A stretch of 64,000 bases of DNA from Platynereis dumerilii (lineage: Eukaryota; Annelida; Polychaeta; Phyllodocida; Nereididae). Location of the stretch: positions 33,800,537 to 33,864,536 of the forward strand of contig JAPTHN010000012.1 of the NCBI GenBank assembly GCA_026936325.1, read 5' to 3'. Each line of letters opens with the position of its first letter. The first letter of the stretch is position 1. Both the position numbers and the translations under genes were made by a program. Of the stretch, positions 12,901 to 20,722 are shown piece after piece. The notes beneath the pieces were generated by a model. It ran no database searches. It worked only from the letters and a program-made list of their open reading frames with translations, and was not told the origin of the DNA.

Positions 12901-15900
12901 AAACAACACCAATTTAAACTCAGTCACCCCCATTGTGTTTGATTTACTTTATATTTTGCACCTCTGCTAATTGCAGTTACATTGGTAGCTGTCTAAATAG
13001 AGTTCTTAATGAAGGCTAAAGGTGTTGTAAGGAGTCAAAGGGAGTTGTATCGAGATTTGGGGTGAACAGGAGAAAAGAGGGCAAAATATGTAAACAGAGG
13101 ACCTCTGACAGAAAATGTTCTTACTTTATTTTGGGTTGTACTGTATGACCATGCCATTGATGAAGTCATATTGCATTGACAACACAAGTTTATCATATTT
13201 AAATAATCAAATTCATATTTCATGTTTGAGTTTGCTTGTGAAGACTGTAACATGGAACACCTAGGAATTAAACCAGTCGTCCCCCCAGAAAATATGAGTA
13301 TGTTTGTGAAGATCGAAACATGGAGCATTTAGGAATTGACCCTGTCAATCCTGTCATTCCCCAGAAAATATGTTACACACGAGTTTGTTTGTGAAGACCG
13401 TAATATGGAGCACCTATGAAGTGACCTTGTCATTCTCCAGAAAATACGCTTGTGAAGACCGAAACATGGAACATTTGGGAAGTGACCCTGTCGTTCATCC
13501 GATAAACATGGAACACCTGGGAATTGAACTTGTAGTCAACCAGAAAAATACAAAATTTTAATCTTTAGCCATAAGATTCGGTTGCTTTTTTCAAGCAGAA
13601 TTCCATAATTCCCGCAGAATGAAATCTTTCAAGTCAGTACATCCCAAAAGTCATATCCACATTCCTTTCAGAGAATTGACCCAATCCATTTTTGTTTGGT
13701 GGATGGATGAATAATCGGGCTTACGTCCTGCATTTGTGCACATGGTAGGCTAATTAGGACGGAGGAGGATACGGTAATGTTGATTGAAGCAGCAACACCC
13801 CCCCCTTGTGTTTTATTTAGTTGTCATACGAAACATTTAACCCATGCAAAAGGCATCCTCCAGAACAGCCATAGTTGCAATGACTATGAGATTTATAGCA
13901 AAATAAAATTCAGTAGTTGATCCAGACGCTGTTGTCTACAGGGACTCCCTCAAGGCGTTCCACATACAGCTTGAGTAACTTGTGCACTGACAACTTTAAT
14001 AATCGAAATTTATATTTCATGTTTACGAGTTTGCTTGCGAAGACTGTAACATGGAACACTTGGGGATTGAACCTGTTGTTACAGATCATGTGTTATATTT
14101 CATGTTATATTTACAGAATTCATTTTAAAATAGATATCTGTATTTTGTTAATTTTAGTAATAATGAAATAGTTACATAGTTACTGCTAGGTGGATGCAGC
14201 ATCTAGCGGCGTCATTAACAATAATGGCAACGTCATATTTTAGCCTGACTGTGAAACAATAGATGAATCATGTTATTATGGACTTTATCGAGCTAGTATC
14301 CCCTTTCCCCTGGTTAATAACCTATACTGTATCACATTTTCGGCGATGTTTATAACATTTTCAATTATGGAACTCTCCAGTTCAGGAGGAGACGCACATG
14401 CGCTAGACATGATGTCATGGCACATGCAGTTAATTTGCACATGCGCACAGACTGTAAACATGATGCTCACCTCGGGATGATGGAAATGGATGATTTGAGA
14501 GACAACCAATTTAGGACCCGGGGAAGTACCAAAAGTGGCTCTGACGTCTGAGTACAACAATGTAAGGACCCTGTGCAAATTTGGCAGTCGTGGGCCACCC
14601 AGATTCCTAGTACATTGTAAGAGGGAATGAATCAGGTGGCTCAAGAACATGAACTTTATTCAGTAAGATTTGATGCTATCAGCCACTGACAACCAATTAT
14701 TTTCGTGACGCAAAAAGTCAGAAAACAGTTTTTAAAAAAACGAGCAAGTTTTACTTATGTGCGTTATTAACCTGTACAAATGCCTTGGAAGTCCATAAAA
14801 CCTGAATTGACCCTTTGTCATTTGCCCGAAACTAAAATAAGTTTGCTGGACAGAGTAGACAGTAGACGTGTTCCTCCTTCCAGTGAGAATTGATGGATAG
14901 ATGATTGGGGCTTTACGTCCTGTATTTATGCACTTGGTAGGCTAATTGGGAATGGAGGAGGACACAGCAATGAGGCGAAGGATGAAACAGTCGTCCAACA
15001 TAGGCTCAAGTGACCAGGCAAGAGCTGGATTCGCCAGTTTTTTTCTCATGTTTGAGAAAGTTACCATGGGTGGCAGTAGGACAAGACATAAGTCTGGCCG
15101 AGGTGTGATAAACACATGTTCCTGATCCCATGGTGAATAACCGGGGAGGATAACTTGACAACAAAGAATATGGGTATTATTCCCCTGACATACTGTAATG
15201 TGATTGGCTGACAGAAGTGAATGGTATAAAAACAAATGGTAACACACAACCAAGGATTGAGAACATAAAATTTTCCTATATTTAGGATAACGATATACAA
15301 TGTATACTGTAACCCATATCTATGGAATCTGGTAGGCTAATTAGGACAGGAGAAGGGACATAAAAATAAGGTCAGAGATGATTGAAACTGCTGTCCAACA
15401 TAAGTCAAAGTGACCAAGCCTGCTATACAATAAAGTGCACCTACCTTGTTTACATATGACATGTATGAGCAGATCGCCATCATCATTCATCTCCTTGTTG
15501 ACATCAAAAGACATCACCTTCAGAAAAAAATGGAGACAAATTTCAGCCACATCGACTTATATTTAGAGGTTGCACAAAAGCCATTGAAGTTTAACATGAC
15601 ATAGGTCATTGGCAAACTGTAAATTCATCAGTATTTACAAATTTTACAATAATTGACAATTATTGACTTAATGCCCTTTTGTGTCAATTAAAGTGGCTGT
15701 AAATATTTGAGATAATGCTCTCACATAGAAATGTGAAAAATTCTTTGGATTGCCCATAATTATATTCTAAAATGGTAATAAATAAGAGTTTAAGAATATA
15801 AATTGACATACTTGAAGTCTAATGAGCAGTTCATCCAACTGGTGAGGGTCTTTAGCCATGTCGAAAATACTTCTTTTGTCAGTCTCTCCACAAACAGTAG

Positions 15901-18900
15901 GTGGCGTTAGCGGCACAGTGTTAAGTAGGAAACATCCCGGTAGGAGGCGCCTGAGGTCGTTCGTAAACGTCATCTGGCCCGCTGTTCTTCCTGAAGATAT
16001 TGAATGAAAAGACATTTTACAGTTTTTTGTTTTTTTTCAGCTGTCAGGAGGTAACCATCTAGATTTAGTCCTCACATTGATAATATTTAGCTGTTTTAAA
16101 AAAGAAACTCATGTTTCCAAATCATGTTTACCAGGTCTTAAAATAGCAAACTGGGGCCATAAAAAGTAAGAGTATTCGTAGTCTTGAGATTAAAGTCGTT
16201 GAATACAACTTATTTATACCAACAATTAAGCACCTTTGAAGTCTCGGATCTTGTGGTCAATAGGTATCGAAGAGAGAAACGTTATGACGTCAGAATTTCT
16301 CGAAATACAAGCCACATGCAATAAACCGCCAACTTCACCGAGTGTCATGTCCACATCTGAATAATAAAAAGATTTAGGACACTGAATTTAAAAAAAGTAT
16401 TAATGATTGTAGAGACACTAGGGTAAGCTGATTCTGCAAAGACCCCAGCCAGTCAAAATTTATTGAAAACAAAAACAGATATAAAGAAATAAGCGATCAT
16501 ATTTAATTCAATAATCGATATTACACAATGAAGCCAGTTGAATTTTTCAACCTAACGTCAAGAAGTATCCAAGCTACAGTTTTCAAATAAACATATACAA
16601 ACTGCAAGAAAGCTGACTGTAATCCAATTGTAAAACAAGACAGTGTTTGCAAACTTTTGGATTGTGGTGTGTTCAATGTTCATATACATTACATAATACC
16701 TTGTGTGACAGTAGCAACATATATATTGAATGTCCTCAAATAACTTTTGCATATCAAAATTCTGATTTGATACAAAGTTCACTGTGTGTGAGATGATACA
16801 TTGACATTACACACAATATTATAATCCCAGTTAAATGACAACTAAAATTGAAGAAGATTCATATTCTGCAAAAACGAAGGCCAAAGCTATCCATTTTCAT
16901 TTAGAGGCATTCAATATAGGCCTACACTCCTGCTCATAAATATGGAGTACTTTTTTGGAAAAAAAGTGTAAAATAAATGTAAATTTCCGAGTGTGAATGT
17001 AAGCAAGGTCCATTGTAAAGGTCAAGACGTTCCCTTATCACTCTTTGAAAGCCTTAACTACATTCTCAGCAAGATTTAAAAATTTATGATTTCATGCACC
17101 TCACCCTAAAAAACCCCTGAATTTCCATATTTCGTGCTGCTGTAACTTTTCCTGGGGTTAACGCTGCAGCATGCGTTTTAAGCGACAGCATTTTCTTCCC
17201 TTTAGTGGTCATTGGAAGTAGTTACGATTGAATCAGACCATCATGTGCTCCAGCAGAAGTTGCTAAAGTTATCAATTTCAATGGAGAATGTTGAAGTATT
17301 CCATATTTATGAGCAAGGGTGTACATGCACAGACCAGGTTTACATACCGAGGACTGTCGAACTGTGAAACCTGCACTTTTTGAGTCATCATGCTAATGAT
17401 TTTGCACAATCAAAGTATTTGCTTCAATATCATCTTAAATTAAAGCAAGTATTAAGGTGCAAATGATGTCCAAAAGAAAGGTTAGAGTCACATTAAACAA
17501 TTAGACTATGGAAAACACACAACTCTGTTGCTTGGAGGTGTTGGTATACTAGATTTGCAATCTATCAGTTTATGGTCTACGACTGCTAGTCAATTATAAA
17601 ACATAAACTGAAGGACAAAAATAAGTTATCACTTTTCAATTTGAAATAATTTAAAGTAAAAAATTCCTCAAACTTATTTGTTGCATGGACATTAACAATG
17701 GCCAATTAGTCATGTTTACATATTCTTGTCACAGGTCATTGCCTCTGTACTGGCACAGGTGGTGAAATGCTGTAATTAGGCTAATCCTTGAGATCTGTTG
17801 CCCTTAACAGCTCTTAACCACACAAAAAGCACCCAGAAAAGATCCTTGATCTTTCCTGAGTTGGGATACGCCAACAGACTTCCATTGGGTAGACTCTCCA
17901 TTGAGCAACGAGGCCCAGCAGTTGGGATGCTGGTGGCTGGCATGTCCCAGAATGAGGTTGCACATCCGAGGGGCTGCTCCCAATCAGCAATCAGCAAGCT
18001 CATGACCAATTTGGTCTAACAGGCTGAATGAACGACCTTCTAAAGCCCACATTGAAAGTATTGGGTGTAATCATGACAAATAATCAGCATGATGACCACA
18101 CAAAGTGCCATTTTCAGCACACAGTGTTTGAGGAGTGTTTTGAAAGTTCGAGGATTTTTTATATGGACACTTATTTTCAATCTAGAATTATAAATTCAGC
18201 ATATATTTGGAATGGATTTCCAAAATAATGGACAATTTGGACATTTTCAAGTCATTCTGTCGTTGCCATGGAAACTGAATGTTCAGCCAGGTGAGGCATT
18301 CCAAATATGCTGAATTTCATCCCCAGAAAAATTAATAGTTCTAGATTGAAAACAAGTGTCAAATTAATAAAAAAAACCCTCGACCTTCTGAACGCCCCTC
18401 GTATGGTGTCTGGTAAAAGAAAGATTATGAATCTGATTCTTGCACTGGGATCCGTTATGACAGATCATGTTCCGATCTGACATAACTTTCTTAACCCATC
18501 TGCTGGATATCTCTGGTATAAATAAAAATATCAAAAACAAAACAATCTTGGTGACATAAGTTCATGTGTGGTGAGTGACCCTACTGCTTATCAGGTTACT
18601 TATTATACAGCTCTAAATACATTTTGTAGCACAGAATGAAAACTAATTGATGGGAGTATTGTACAATGTACATATGATATAAACTGGGAGATACCCTGAG
18701 ATTGAATTTCAGTTTGACCTCCAAATTATATAAGAAATCAATCCAAGGGCAACCAACTCTCAAATTGAGGTTAATACTGAATTCATGTCTATGATTATTT
18801 ATCCAATAACTATAGATCCTTCCTATTTTCTTTATTAAAAATGAGCATGATCTTTGTCAAACACAAGGCTGATCCACAACCAGCCCCTGCATGAGATCAT

Positions 18901-19836
18901 CCTTTCAGTTAATTAAGCACATTTGAAATCTAAATAGTAATTGGATGGATAATAATGTGTAAAAGATGCTGTGAGAACTTTGATGTCATATATTTAAATA
19001 TAAAAGTGAGTTTAAGATTGAAAGACTACATAACAGTGACTGCAAGATAGTATGTGACTATGAACTGAAGAAGGGATGACATTACAACTAATGGCTCACT
19101 TTGGCAAGAAATTTCCCAATCCAAACATCACCGAGGCAAATCCCTCCAAAGTTAGATTTTTTTTTAAATCTTGCAAGCCTTAATGTCAAAAGCAGCTCCC
19201 CACTAGATTTCACTTCCTTTCTTTCCAAATCTAAGTTAATGTCATATATCATGAGATGACATCATATCTATTATTTTCTGATAAAACAGTTTTGCTGTCA
19301 ACCGCATGCGTTACGTTTAATTACTGACCAACTATCTTCAACTGCAGCAAATGCTTCAGCACCCTGAGGGGACCGCATCGCACGACTAACTTGATCAACT
19401 CCAAAAGCTCTTGATCCGTTTTCGTCTCGTCGTGGAGGGAGCTTCCTTCCTCGTCATCTTCTTCTGCAGCTTCTGGGCAGTACGCATCCATCAACAGGTC
19501 TTTGAGGGCTGCACTTCTGGCCCATAGGTCATCCCAGAGTGTTAGAGGACTACCAAATACATACGGACAAAATGATAACCCCGGCCGCCAAAAGAGATCG
19601 CAGATATTGTTCCAAACATTCGCTTCTTTCCTCGGCACAAAAAATGGCGATAATCCACTAAGAGGAGATTTTTGTTGATCTTCCGGTGCTTGGAAGGTTA
19701 TGCTAAATTCACAAGGATCCAAGTCGTCCATAACTTCGACATCTCCATCCTGTATGGTTGTCTTGTCAGACTCCAAACGCTCCTTCAGAGAATGTTTCAA
19801 ATTGTTCCAAGCATCTCGGAAGCTAACCAATGACAT
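836..19836 (-). CDS. Ankyrin-repeat protein gene, 10 exons, 3' end outside window
   Basis: Join on the minus strand: 19836-19329, 16356-16234, 15990-15812, 15517-15445, 7427-7300, 6853-6750, 1580-1424, 1308-1214, 1053-990, 903-836. Every junction is GT-AG and the phases agree throughout (499 codons plus 2 nt), which is strong internal support. The protein starts with an acidic region of about 170 residues without recognised domain, then ankyrin-type helices: GLLHVACISRNSDVITFL (about 178-195), GDLLIHVICKQG, GANVNALSRQGYTPLMLAV, GADPNFKEPNTGYTACHLAA, and TGQTAMMVAAALGHDKAL near the visible end. Ankyrin repeats are protein-binding scaffolds; the partner and location cannot be told. No signal peptide or membrane segment is visible. 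The last exon ends in phase 2, so further exons must lie to the left of the window. The family beyond 'ankyrin-repeat' is not recognised. Introns are packed with mobile elements. Confidence 0.85.
990..1053 (-). CDS. Ankyrin gene exon 9
   Basis: Acceptor TTCTTCAG, donor AAAG|GTGCGA, 64 nt, encoding SIKSLESLLSFDETPKNAQ and DPK. Without this short exon, exons 8 and 10 are out of phase; with it the frame closes. It is too short for open-frame listings. Confidence 0.75.
1091..1137. mobile_element. Short mariner-type inverted-repeat remnant
   Basis: ACGAGGGGCGTTCAGAAAGT is followed after a few bases by its inverted partner ending GCGCCCCTCG. The terminus matches the right end of the element at about 18124-18404 (TTCTGAACGCCCCTCGTA). 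It is a minimal palindromic remnant in the intron between exons 8 and 9. Confidence 0.55.
1214..1308 (-). CDS. Ankyrin gene exon 8
   Basis: Acceptor TTGTTATCCAG, donor GACAG|GTACAA, 95 nt, encoding NLLAKDLRPTDVITTDEDD and ITLLVYAVQKD. Entry phase 0, exit phase 2. Confidence 0.8.
1424..1580 (-). CDS. Ankyrin gene exon 7
   Basis: Acceptor TTTCACATAG, donor AAA|GTGAGC, 157 nt. It encodes LIRRGTDFNIEGKDGRRPDD and a helix CVQIIHQERCMRMEVLKNK. An ankyrin-like repeat passes into a charged helix. Intron 6 (1581-6749) is over 5 kb and filled with transposons. Confidence 0.85.
1581..2354. other. Intron sequence with a short tandem duplication
   Basis: Intron 6 of the ankyrin gene. At 2226-2309 a unit of about 41 bp (GATTGCTATTAGGCCCAA ... 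CTTCAAGGGGTCA) is present twice. Nothing else is recognised; the open frame at 1815-2111 has no splice or domain support. Confidence 0.5.
2355..4238. mobile_element. TA-flanked inverted-repeat transposon, interrupted by a second element
   Basis: The left end (CAGATCTCGTAT, after TA at 2353-2354) and the right end (ATACGAGATCTG, before TA at 4239-4240) are inverted repeats. The TIR continues inward into GTGTGCCATGTTC. TA target and CAG start fit the Tc1/mariner type. The left TIR is split by the element at 2369-3348. Without that insert the element is about 0.9 kb and has no transposase. It contains a perfect 28 bp palindrome at 3386-3413 (half TGATGTCAGTATTG). Confidence 0.7.
2369..3348. mobile_element. 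Nested inverted-repeat element with ATAA target duplication
   Basis: The left TIR GGGCCATTCTCAAATTTTGG is inverted at the right end (TTGTCCCGAAATTTGAGAAT, ending GACCC). ATAA flanks it at 2365-2368 and 3349-3352. The uninterrupted partner arm of the host element at about 4205-4238 shows the pre-insertion site. A motif close to GTAACGGAGGGGACAAT recurs inside at about 2415, 2433, 2588, 2603, 2760 and 2937. No transposase is seen. Confidence 0.7.
4244..4620. repeat. Direct repeat pair with (GATA)-like microsatellite between
   Basis: The sequence CACTCAAAAGAACATT and its surroundings occur at about 4244-4310 and again at 4540-4610. Between them (4433-4505) lies an imperfect GATA/GATG/GACA tetranucleotide tract. 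Confidence 0.6.
4671..5706. mobile_element. TA-flanked inverted-repeat element
   Basis: Starts CAGTAGATGAACTTCGAGTG after TA (4669-4670) and ends in the inverse, CACTCGAAGTTCGTCTACTG, before TA (5707-5708). The size is 1,036 bp with no transposase frame. A second, partial copy of its right part lies at about 63050-63225. Tc1/mariner-like by target and TIR. Confidence 0.65.
5826..6062 (+). CDS. Candidate first exon of an unrecognised protein
   Basis: ATTACAATGGCG has A at -3 and G at +4, a good start context. 79 codons run open to a consensus donor ACC|GTAAGC. The product begins MATAKTIPSMKNVKILRGDE and has an alternating hydrophobic pattern (GNLYSIF, KGNFYKLRNCTIKNG) that could be a small beta-barrel such as an OB fold; this is a guess. 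It lies antisense within intron 6 of the ankyrin gene, right after a transposon end. No second exon was identified, so it may be a real gene start, a captured fragment, or chance. Confidence 0.4.
6287..6671. mobile_element. TA-flanked MITE, copy 1
   Basis: Starts CACTGCTCATATTATTAAAA and ends TTAATTTTTGTGAGCAGTG, flanked by TA (6285-6286, 6672-6673). 385 bp, no coding. A second copy lies at about 48268-48655. Tc1/mariner-like MITE. Confidence 0.7.
6750..6853 (-). CDS. Ankyrin gene exon 6
   Basis: Acceptor ATTCTCTAG, donor GGG|GTAAAA, 104 nt. It encodes GADPNFKEPNTGYTACHLAA, a canonical ankyrin repeat in frame with exon 5. Exit phase 2. Confidence 0.9.
7300..7427 (-). CDS. Ankyrin gene exon 5
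   Basis: Acceptor TTTGATTTCAG, donor CAG|GTATGC, 128 nt. It encodes LMLLVQRFGANVNALSRQGY followed by TPLMLAVLSACDVIAQ. This is the most canonical ankyrin repeat in the gene (GANVN, G.TPLMLA). Entry phase 1, exit phase 0. Confidence 0.9.
7447..7654 (-). mobile_element. tRNA-derived SINE, family 1, copy 2
   Basis: B box GGTTCGAATCC near 7590 on the minus strand, A box region near 7640, body ending with the CGTAAAG-type 3' end near 7470. It sits just upstream of ankyrin exon 5 in the intron. Confidence 0.8.
7972..8335. mobile_element. Inverted-repeat element rich in GGGGAAAT
   Basis: Begins near CAGAGGCGTAGCCAGTGGGG, a terminus typical of hAT-like MITEs. Internally several TGGGGAAATG units (8025-8155) face inverted TTTCCCCATTTTT units (8200-8280), so the DNA could fold back. 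The right end and target duplication were not identified. Confidence 0.45.
8336..8702. other. Intron sequence, nothing recognised
   Basis: AT-rich intron 4 DNA of the ankyrin gene between two elements. No exon or repeat was seen. Confidence 0.4.
8703..8908 (-). mobile_element. tRNA-derived SINE, family 1, copy 3
   Basis: Full-length minus-strand copy. B box GGTTCGAATCC near 8850, A-box region TGGTCTAGTGGTAGCATGC near 8890, 3' end with (ATCC)n tail at 8703-8718. Confidence 0.85.
8920..9655. repeat. Composite repeat: flank module plus about nine 66-69 bp units
   Basis: A flank of about 150 bp (TGATGAAGTCAT..GAATTGACG.., 8920-9075) leads into a tandem array. The array consensus is near GAGTTTGCTTGTGAAGACCG, then AACATGGAACA, GGAATTGACC and a CCAGAAAATA end. 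The same flank-plus-array module returns at 10150-10575, 12634-13560 (split by a MITE) and 14020-14075. Some units read CEDRNMEHLG on the plus strand, but unit lengths vary out of frame. Confidence 0.75.
9661..10149. other. Intron sequence, nothing recognised
   Basis: Between two copies of the composite repeat. The minus open frame at 9719-9901 has no domain, start or splice support. Confidence 0.35.
10150..10575. repeat. Composite repeat, second copy (flank plus about four units)
   Basis: The flank at 10150-10315 matches 8920-9075 (GATTGATTTGTTGTAATAAA, CATGCCATTAATGAAGTCAT). It is followed by four units of the GAGTTTGCTTGTGAAGACCG array. The array starts with the same two unit variants as the first copy, including an identical AACTAATCTTCCCCCAGAAA, so this is a segmental copy. 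Confidence 0.7.
10629..10880. repeat. 75 bp tandem repeat, about 3.3 units
   Basis: CCATCAAGCCACATGTACTC starts at 10643, 10718 and 10793, with a partial unit at 10868: an exact 75 bp period. Because 75 is a multiple of three, an open frame repeats a 25-residue block; nothing else suggests coding. Confidence 0.85.
10881..11410. other. A-rich sequence upstream of the MADF exon
   Basis: Purine-rich on the plus strand, no repeat recognised. The minus open frames at 11157-11453 and 11206-11418 lack domain or splice support and overlap the likely promoter. Confidence 0.35.
11411..11511 (+). promoter_or_regulatory. CCAAT/CRE promoter-like region of the MADF exon
   Basis: CCAAT at 11415-11419, a full CRE palindrome TGACGTCA at 11459-11466, a half-CRE TACGTCACC at 11474-11482 and another CCAAT at 11481-11485, all within 100 bases before an ATG. 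No TATA box. The arrangement is typical of TATA-less housekeeping promoters. Similar CRE/CCAAT-like motifs also occur in transposons of this window, which weakens the call. Confidence 0.5.
11512..11659 (+). CDS. MADF-domain protein, first exon only
   Basis: ATG in good context (GCAAAATGGCC) opens 49 codons plus one base to a consensus donor CCAG|GTAGGT. The peptide KLIEMWQDYPCLYDVGCESF followed by HNKDMQA matches the start of the MADF (Myb/SANT-like, Adf-1) domain: LI..W..YPCLYD...F.NKD. MADF proteins bind DNA as transcription regulators; the domain also occurs in the accessory protein of Harbinger transposons, so host gene versus transposon origin is open. The second half of the domain should lie in a downstream exon that I could not find within the window. 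It lies antisense in intron 4 of the ankyrin gene. Confidence 0.65.
11660..12199. other. Downstream of the MADF exon, nothing recognised
   Basis: No second MADF exon is visible. At 11920-12005 there are short CCC/GGG-rich stretches that look like decayed repeat DNA. Confidence 0.35.
12200..12400 (-). mobile_element. tRNA-derived SINE, family 1, copy 4
   Basis: B box GGTTCGAATC near 12340 and A-box region near 12375 on the minus strand. The 3' end is AGTTACAATCATCAGAT near 12200. Slightly diverged. Confidence 0.8.
12634..12750. repeat. Composite repeat fragment: one array unit and start of flank
   Basis: One unit (GGCTTGTGAAGACTGTAATATGG form) at 12640-12705 is followed by the flank start (GCATGAGAGATGATTGCTTTG). 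The flank is cut by the MITE at 12751 and resumes at 13144. Confidence 0.65.
12751..13143. mobile_element. TA-flanked MITE inserted in the composite repeat
   Basis: Starts CAGTACAGCCCAAATAAAGT and ends ACTTTATTTTGGGTTGTACTG; TA at 12749-12750 and 13144-13145. The flank module of the composite repeat reads through on both sides, so the insertion postdates that repeat. 393 bp, no coding. Confidence 0.7.
13144..13560. repeat. Composite repeat, third copy
   Basis: The rest of the flank (CCATGCCATTGATGAAGTCAT..) is followed by about five array units of GAGTTTGCTTGTGAAGACTG type, ending near 13560. Part of the unit series is deleted near 13500. Confidence 0.7.
13699..13794 (-). mobile_element. tRNA-derived SINE, family 1, copy 5, 3' fragment
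   Basis: Only the 3' half is present (GGATGGATGAATAATCGG to TGATTGAAGCAGC); the tRNA head is missing. Confidence 0.65.
13960..14075. repeat. Composite repeat, single-unit copy
   Basis: End of the flank (TTTAATAATCGAAATTTATATTTCATG form) and one array unit TTGCTTGCGAAGACTGTAAC. Confidence 0.55.
14081..14891. other. Intron sequence, nothing recognised
   Basis: The minus open frame at 14285-14650 (121 codons) shows no domain, conserved motif or splice logic. Confidence 0.35.
14892..15033 (-). mobile_element. tRNA-derived SINE, family 1, copy 6, head truncated
   Basis: Body and 3' end present (GATGGATAGATGATTGGGGC); the copy stops within the B box at GGATTCG, where the dispersed repeat of 15035 begins. 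Confidence 0.75.
15035..15250 (+). repeat. Dispersed stem-loop repeat, copy 1
   Basis: Shares ATCCCATGGTGAATAACCGG, GACAACAAAGAATA and the TTGGCTGACAGA end with copies at 21683-21885, 27775-28990 (interrupted) and 32150-32390 (inverted). No coding. Class unknown. Confidence 0.6.
15329..15418 (-). mobile_element. tRNA-derived SINE, family 1, copy 7, fragment
   Basis: Only the central body remains (GGTAGGCTAATTAGGACAGG to GTCCAACATAAGTCAAAG). It lies just downstream of ankyrin exon 4. Confidence 0.6.
15445..15517 (-). CDS. Ankyrin gene exon 4
   Basis: Acceptor TTTTTTTCTGAAG, donor CAAG|GTAGGT, 73 nt, encoding VMSFDVNKEMNDDGDLLIHV and ICKQ. The DVN...G.LLIHV pattern is the start of an ankyrin repeat. 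Exit phase 1. Confidence 0.8.
15812..15990 (-). CDS. Ankyrin gene exon 3
   Basis: Acceptor ATATCTTCAG, donor CAA|GTATGT, 179 nt. It encodes a less typical stretch with RRLLPGCFLLN and then DMAKDPHQLDELLIRLQ. This is probably a degenerate repeat or a loop insertion between ankyrin repeats. Entry phase 1, exit phase 0. Confidence 0.8.
16234..16356 (-). CDS. Ankyrin gene exon 2
   Basis: Acceptor TTATTATTCAG and donor AAAG|GTGC. The 123 nt encode VDMTLGEVGGLLHVACISRN and SDVITFLSSI, a clear ankyrin helix pair. Entry phase 1, exit phase 1. Confidence 0.85.
16357..16924. other. Intron 1 sequence, nothing recognised
   Basis: AT-rich. The open frame at 16558-16782 (minus) has no support. Confidence 0.35.
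16925..17321. mobile_element. TA-flanked MITE, copy 1
   Basis: Starts CACTCCTGCTCATAAATATG and ends CATATTTATGAGCAAGGGTG; TA at 16923-16924 and 17322-17323. It is paired with an inverted copy at 31420-31817, alike over the full length. 397 bp, no coding, Tc1/mariner-like. Confidence 0.8.
17322..17789. other. Intron 1 sequence, nothing recognised
   Basis: No repeat or exon seen. Confidence 0.35.
17790..18016 (+). pseudogene. Tc1/mariner-type transposase fragment (helix-turn-helix part)
   Basis: The plus frame reads LSIEQRGPAVGMLVAGMSQN, then EVAHPRGCSQSAISKLMTN, the first DNA-binding helix-turn-helix of Tc1-like transposases (EVA..F.CS.S.ISK pattern). The catalytic DDE part is absent and the frame ends at 18019. 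It is a fragment of a dead element in intron 1 of the ankyrin gene. Confidence 0.65.
18124..18404. mobile_element. Mariner-like MITE with long inverted repeats
   Basis: The right end TTCTGAACGCCCCTCGTA matches the remnant at 1091-1137. Inside, TTTTCAATCTAGAATTATAA (18175) and TTCAGCATATATTTGGAAT are inverted at 18295-18355 (ATTCCAAATATGCTGAATTT, TAGTTCTAGATTGAAAAC). The exact left end is uncertain. Confidence 0.6.
18405..19328. other. Intron 1 sequence, nothing recognised
   Basis: About 0.9 kb of AT-rich DNA adjoining exon 1. No repeat or RNA recognised. Confidence 0.35.
19329..19836 (-). CDS. Ankyrin gene exon 1 (start codon)
   Basis: The ATG at 19836-19834 opens a 169-codon exon. It is rich in acidic residues (EEDDEEG near residue 125) and in Trp (NVWNN, FWRPG, LWDDLWARS), and ends with a helix-rich stretch (ELLELIKLV, LRVLKHLLQ). 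The donor GTCAGT at 19328 leaves phase 1. It was chosen because it joins exon 2 in frame as ...LKIV-DVDMTLG; reading through instead meets a stop three codons later. The N-terminal part has no recognised domain. Confidence 0.8.
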
Positions 19837-20722
19837 TGTAGTATTCTATGCCAAATCCATATGGTATTATCTACAGAAGTGGCCAATAAATTTGGCTGAG
19901 TTCATTAACTTTGTGAATGAATCGTTCCTTTTCGATTACCTACACAGGTAGCCAATGACATTGCGTGAGTGTGAGTTTTTACTTTTAAGTAACCAACAGC
20001 ATTGCAGTTATTTACGCTACATCTGTAACATCATCTAAAATTGGCAGCAAATGGTACTACGGCTGATCTCATTGACGTTGTGAATGAATCTTTCCTATTA
20101 TATAACCTATACTGACACCCATAATGGACTGCCGGTTTTTGAAAATTTCATATAAAACATTTCTTGATGCCAAAGCGTCACCTATCCAAATCCAGCAGAA
20201 CAGTAATTTCACGATGAGAGCGTAATAATGTTGATCTCCCAAACTAATTAATCCTCAATTTGAAACGAACTGGTATTCTGAACAGAAACAGACCAATAAC
20301 TTCACAAGGTTTTTCATAAAATCATATCCTCCCTCCATTTCATAATTTAACAGTGTCATTAATTGTGTCATGGATGCTGACATACATTTCATGTATCAAA
20401 TGTAAATGATCTGCATCCTGAGTGTTCTTTATCATATCACTTACAGTTTCCAGCTACATATTGTAATCTGGGTCTGGAGCCTGTACAGTTCTCAGTGTTA
20501 AGAGTGCTGGGCTGAAAAGTCTGTGAAAACCTCTGGGGCCCTGATGTGATTTCTACGGTGTAGTTCCAAGCAAAATTTACAGAATTAGATTTGAAACTTT
20601 GAAATGAAGGAGTTTAACAACAAATTCATATTAAAGGGCCAAGGGCGGCAAACGCCAGTCATACCAATCACTGAGGGACTTGATGTTGAAGGGCAAGCAA
20701 ATGGCTTCCATGCGCCTACATA
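19837..20722. other. Upstream region of the ankyrin gene with a diverged duplication
   Basis: The 5' flank of the minus-strand gene. No TATA box; a CCAAT lies on the plus strand near 19872. A block ending TTGTGAATGAATCGTTCCTT (19860-19945) is repeated in diverged form at 20030-20115 (TTGTGAATGAATCTTTCCTA), a spacing of about 170 bp. Nothing else recognised up to 20722. Confidence 0.45.

Noticed and set aside
17798-18019. Complete host gene encoding a helix-turn-helix protein
   Set aside because: The motif is the transposase type and the frame stops after the DNA-binding helix; no catalytic part or splice context.
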